64,000 nt of DNA from Beijerinckiaceae bacterium (GTDB taxonomy: Bacteria; Pseudomonadota; Alphaproteobacteria; Rhizobiales; Beijerinckiaceae). Positions 62,343-64,000 of the stretch are shown here, one piece after another. Position numbers and translations under genes: made by a program. Where the stretch lies: positions 62,001 to 126,000 of the forward strand of contig JAPZTO010000001.1 of assembly GCA_027532775.1 (NCBI GenBank). The letters run 5' to 3'. The notes under the pieces are model-generated. The model made no database searches and was not told the origin of the DNA. It saw only the letters and a program-made list of their open reading frames with translations. The stretch's first letter is position 1; the number at the start of each line of letters is the position of its first letter.

Positions 62343-63688
62343 GCGGAGCGGCTGGAAAAGACGTCAACGCGCTCTTGTCGATGATGCGCAAGGCGCCCTC
62401 TGCCACGACGGCCCGTCCGGACCTGCCGGAGCGCAATTACGACACGCGCTTCGACTCGCTGCCGCAATACCAGCAGATCACCTTCCAGCGCGAATTCGCC
62501 AAATTCGCGCGGCTGGAAGTGCCCTATTACCGGCAGCATGACGTGCGCGCCGGCGCCGAGACCATCCTCGAGGGCCGCAAGCTCACCAATTTCGCCTCCT
62601 ACGACTATCTCGGCCTCAACGGCCATCCCGAGATTGTCGCGGCATCGGAAGAGGCGACGCGCGAATTCGGCACCTCGGTTTCCGCCAGCCGGATCAGCGC
62701 GGGCGAGCGGTCGATCCATCGCCATCTCGAGCGCCTTCTCGCCGAGAATTATGGCACCGAGGATTCCGTGGTGTTCAATTCCGGCCATGCCGGCGGCGTC
62801 TCGACGATTGCCAGCCTGATGGGCCCGAAGGACATCATCTTCCACGACGTACTCAGCCATAACTGCATCGTCGTCGGCGCGCAGCTTTCCGGCGCGACGC
62901 GGCGGAACTTCGCCCATAACGATCTCGATGCGCTGGAGGCCTTGCTGGAAAGCGAGCGGCATCGTTTCGAGCGGGCGATGATCATCACCGAGGGCTTGTT
63001 CTCGATGGATGGCGACGGGCCGGATCTTGCCCGCCTTGTCGCCCTCAAGAAGAAATTCGGCTGCTGGCTGATGATGGACGATGCCCATGCGCTCGGCGTG
63101 CTGGGCGCACGCGGCCGGGGCATTTTCGAGCATCAGAATGTCGATCCGGCCGGGGTGGATCTCTGGTTCGGCACGCTGTCGAAGACGCTGGTCGGCTGCG
63201 GCGGCTATGTCGCCGGCAATGCGATCGTCATCGACCTGCTGAAATGCCACGCACCCGGCTTCGTCTATTCTGTCGGCATGCCGGCCTCGAATGCCGCCGC
63301 CTCGGCCAAGGCACTGGAGATCATGAACCGCGAACCGGAGCGGGTGGCGAAGCTGCAGGCCAACAGCCAGCTCTTCCTGCGCCTCGCCAAGGCCAGGGGC
63401 CTCGATACTGGCGATGCCTGGGGCTATGCCGTGATTCCGGTGGTCGTGGGCGAGACGGCGCGGACGCTGGTCCTGTCAGAACAGCTGAAGCGCAAGGGCT
63501 ACAATGCCTTCCCGATCCTGCCGCCCGGCGTGCCGGAAAAGTCCTCGCGGCTGCGCTTCTTCATCAACGCCACCCATAGCGAGGCGCAGATTGGCGGGGT
63601 GGTCGAGGCCGTGGCCACCACTTTGGACGAGATCCGCGATGTCTCGGTGAAGGCCATCCTGTCGGGGCAGGTTTCGGTTCCCGGCTGA
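62339..63688 (+). CDS. PLP-dependent alpha-oxoamine synthase (polyketide off-loading)
   Basis: A 449-residue class II aminotransferase-fold enzyme of the 8-amino-7-oxononanoate/serine palmitoyltransferase/KBL family. Seen: FASYDYLGLNGHPEI, SVSASRISAGERSIHRHLE, FNSGHAGGVSTI, MDDAHALGVLGARGRG, and the PLP lysine K282 in GTLSKTLVGCGGYVAG. It has an N-terminal extension of about 80 residues absent from BioF, perhaps a docking segment for the synthase. The ATGA overlap with the polyketide synthase implies a joint function: decarboxylative condensation of an amino acid with the ACP-bound acyl chain, giving a 2-amino-3-ketone. The amino acid cannot be told. CAI-1 synthase and Fum8-type enzymes are relatives. 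Confidence 0.88.
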   Translation: MSGAAGKDVNALLSMMRKAPSATTARPDLPERNYDTRFDSLPQYQQITFQREFAKFARLEVPYYRQHDVRAGAETILEGRKLTNFASYDYLGLNGHPEIVAASEEATREFGTSVSASRISAGERSIHRHLERLLAENYGTEDSVVFNSGHAGGVSTIASLMGPKDIIFHDVLSHNCIVVGAQLSGATRRNFAHNDLDALEALLESERHRFERAMIITEGLFSMDGDGPDLARLVALKKKFGCWLMMDDAHALGVLGARGRGIFEHQNVDPAGVDLWFGTLSKTLVGCGGYVAGNAIVIDLLKCHAPGFVYSVGMPASNAAASAKALEIMNREPERVAKLQANSQLFLRLAKARGLDTGDAWGYAVIPVVVGETARTLVLSEQLKRKGYNAFPILPPGVPEKSSRLRFFINATHSEAQIGGVVEAVATTLDEIRDVSVKAILSGQVSVPG

Positions 63689-63811
63689 GGCCGCCTCCCC
63701 CTCCGTCGGGCATTGTTAACGCGGCCATCCAGCATTCGAGATACAATGCTGCCGATTTGTTTAAGCCTGACGTGATAGGAATCCGCACCTGTCTGTTCGA
63801 GGATTGCGTCG

Positions 63812-64000
63812 ATGTGTTGGGTTTGCGGTCAGCGTGAAAGCAGCGGCTTCGTTTCGGATGTGCCGGTCTCCGAGGCCGGCAGCGGAGTTTATACTGCTGA
63901 TTCAAGCCTGCCCGTCTACTCGATCGCGCAGATCTCCAACCAGTTGCTCAACGGCTACTGGCAGGACCAGGGCGGCTCGGCCTTCCGCTGGGCGCCCGGC
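63812..64000 (+). CDS. Partial ORF, N terminus of an RTX/serralysin-type exoprotein
   Basis: The first 63 codons of an ORF that runs off the right edge, beginning MCWVCGQRESSGFVSDVPVS. It has no Sec signal peptide. The segment VYSIAQISNQLLNGYWQDQG resembles the N termini of alphaproteobacterial M10 (serralysin-like) metalloproteases and other RTX proteins, where the QISNQL.xGYW motif precedes the catalytic domain. Such proteins leave the cell by type I secretion; an ABC/HlyD pair lies 12 kb upstream. Only the N terminus is visible, so neither the zinc site nor the RTX repeats can be checked. Confidence 0.5.
   Translation, partial: MCWVCGQRESSGFVSDVPVSEAGSGVYTADSSLPVYSIAQISNQLLNGYWQDQGGSAFRWAPG

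Overview
The window is a GC-rich, densely coded chromosomal segment of an alphaproteobacterium, most likely of the order Hyphomicrobiales (Rhizobiales). The indications are a MucR/Ros regulator, TTAA-N7-TTAA boxes of the CtrA type, a gene-transfer-agent (GTA) head cluster with a GafY/GafZ-like activator pair, a Rhizobium etli-type asparaginase, and mosaic palindromic intergenic repeats like those of rhizobia. I see no rRNA, tRNA, CRISPR array or transposase. Nearly all long ORFs opposite real genes are GC-rich shadows.

Layout. 1-3.9 kb (minus strand): start of a GTA/HK97-type head cluster (small terminase, large terminase, portal, two small ORFs, prohead protease) that runs off the left edge before the capsid gene. 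4-9.7 kb: YkgJ/YcgN-type cysteine-cluster protein, penicillin-binding protein 1A, a DUF1214/DUF1254 pair, an unknown lipoprotein. 9.8-16.1 kb: a block of small conserved genes, two CtrA-type boxes, a membrane histidine-kinase-like protein, SufE, the GafZ (DUF6456)/GafY (DnaA domain IV-like) pair and MucR. 16.4-26.1 kb: MsrB, oligopeptidase B, Fe-type superoxide dismutase, a DM9/DUF3421 secreted protein, a ChbG-type deacetylase, a GT2 glycosyltransferase and the lipid II flippase MurJ. 26.2-27.6 kb: small secreted His/Cys-rich proteins including a DUF305 protein, probably copper-related. 27.7-32.7 kb: EamA transporter, class IV aminotransferase, 2-haloacid dehalogenase, M20 peptidase, LysE exporter. 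32.8-34.1 kb: three tandem diverged secreted paralogues of unknown function. 34.3-45.8 kb: HerA-like ATPase, two alpha/beta hydrolases, a DUF2267-like gene with a duplicated 3' end, pyroglutamyl peptidase-like protein, ReAV-type asparaginase, sugar kinase, DUF1176 protein, and a fused MFS-like/spermidine synthase-like protein. 46.2-49.0 kb: elongation factor P and, divergently, its modification enzymes EpmA and EpmB. 49.2-52.4 kb: type I secretion ABC transporter and HlyD adaptor. 52.5-54.6 kb: two nucleotide-sugar enzymes.

The most unusual locus is at 54.9-63.7 kb. A single-module, highly reducing type I polyketide synthase (KS-AT-DH-degenerate MT-ER-KR-ACP, about 2460 residues) overlaps by 4 nt a PLP-dependent alpha-oxoamine synthase. 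There is no thioesterase. By analogy with Fum1/Fum8 of fumonisin biosynthesis, the likely chemistry is a reduced acyl chain built on the ACP and released by decarboxylative condensation with an amino acid, giving a sphinganine-like amino ketone. Immediately downstream, at the right edge, starts an ORF without a Sec signal whose N terminus resembles RTX/serralysin-type exoproteins, a plausible substrate for the type I exporter upstream.

At the genome-organisation level, a family of mosaic palindromic repeats occurs at seven places, five of them between convergent genes. Other roomy convergent junctions carry a terminator, tandem repeats or a duplicated hairpin instead.
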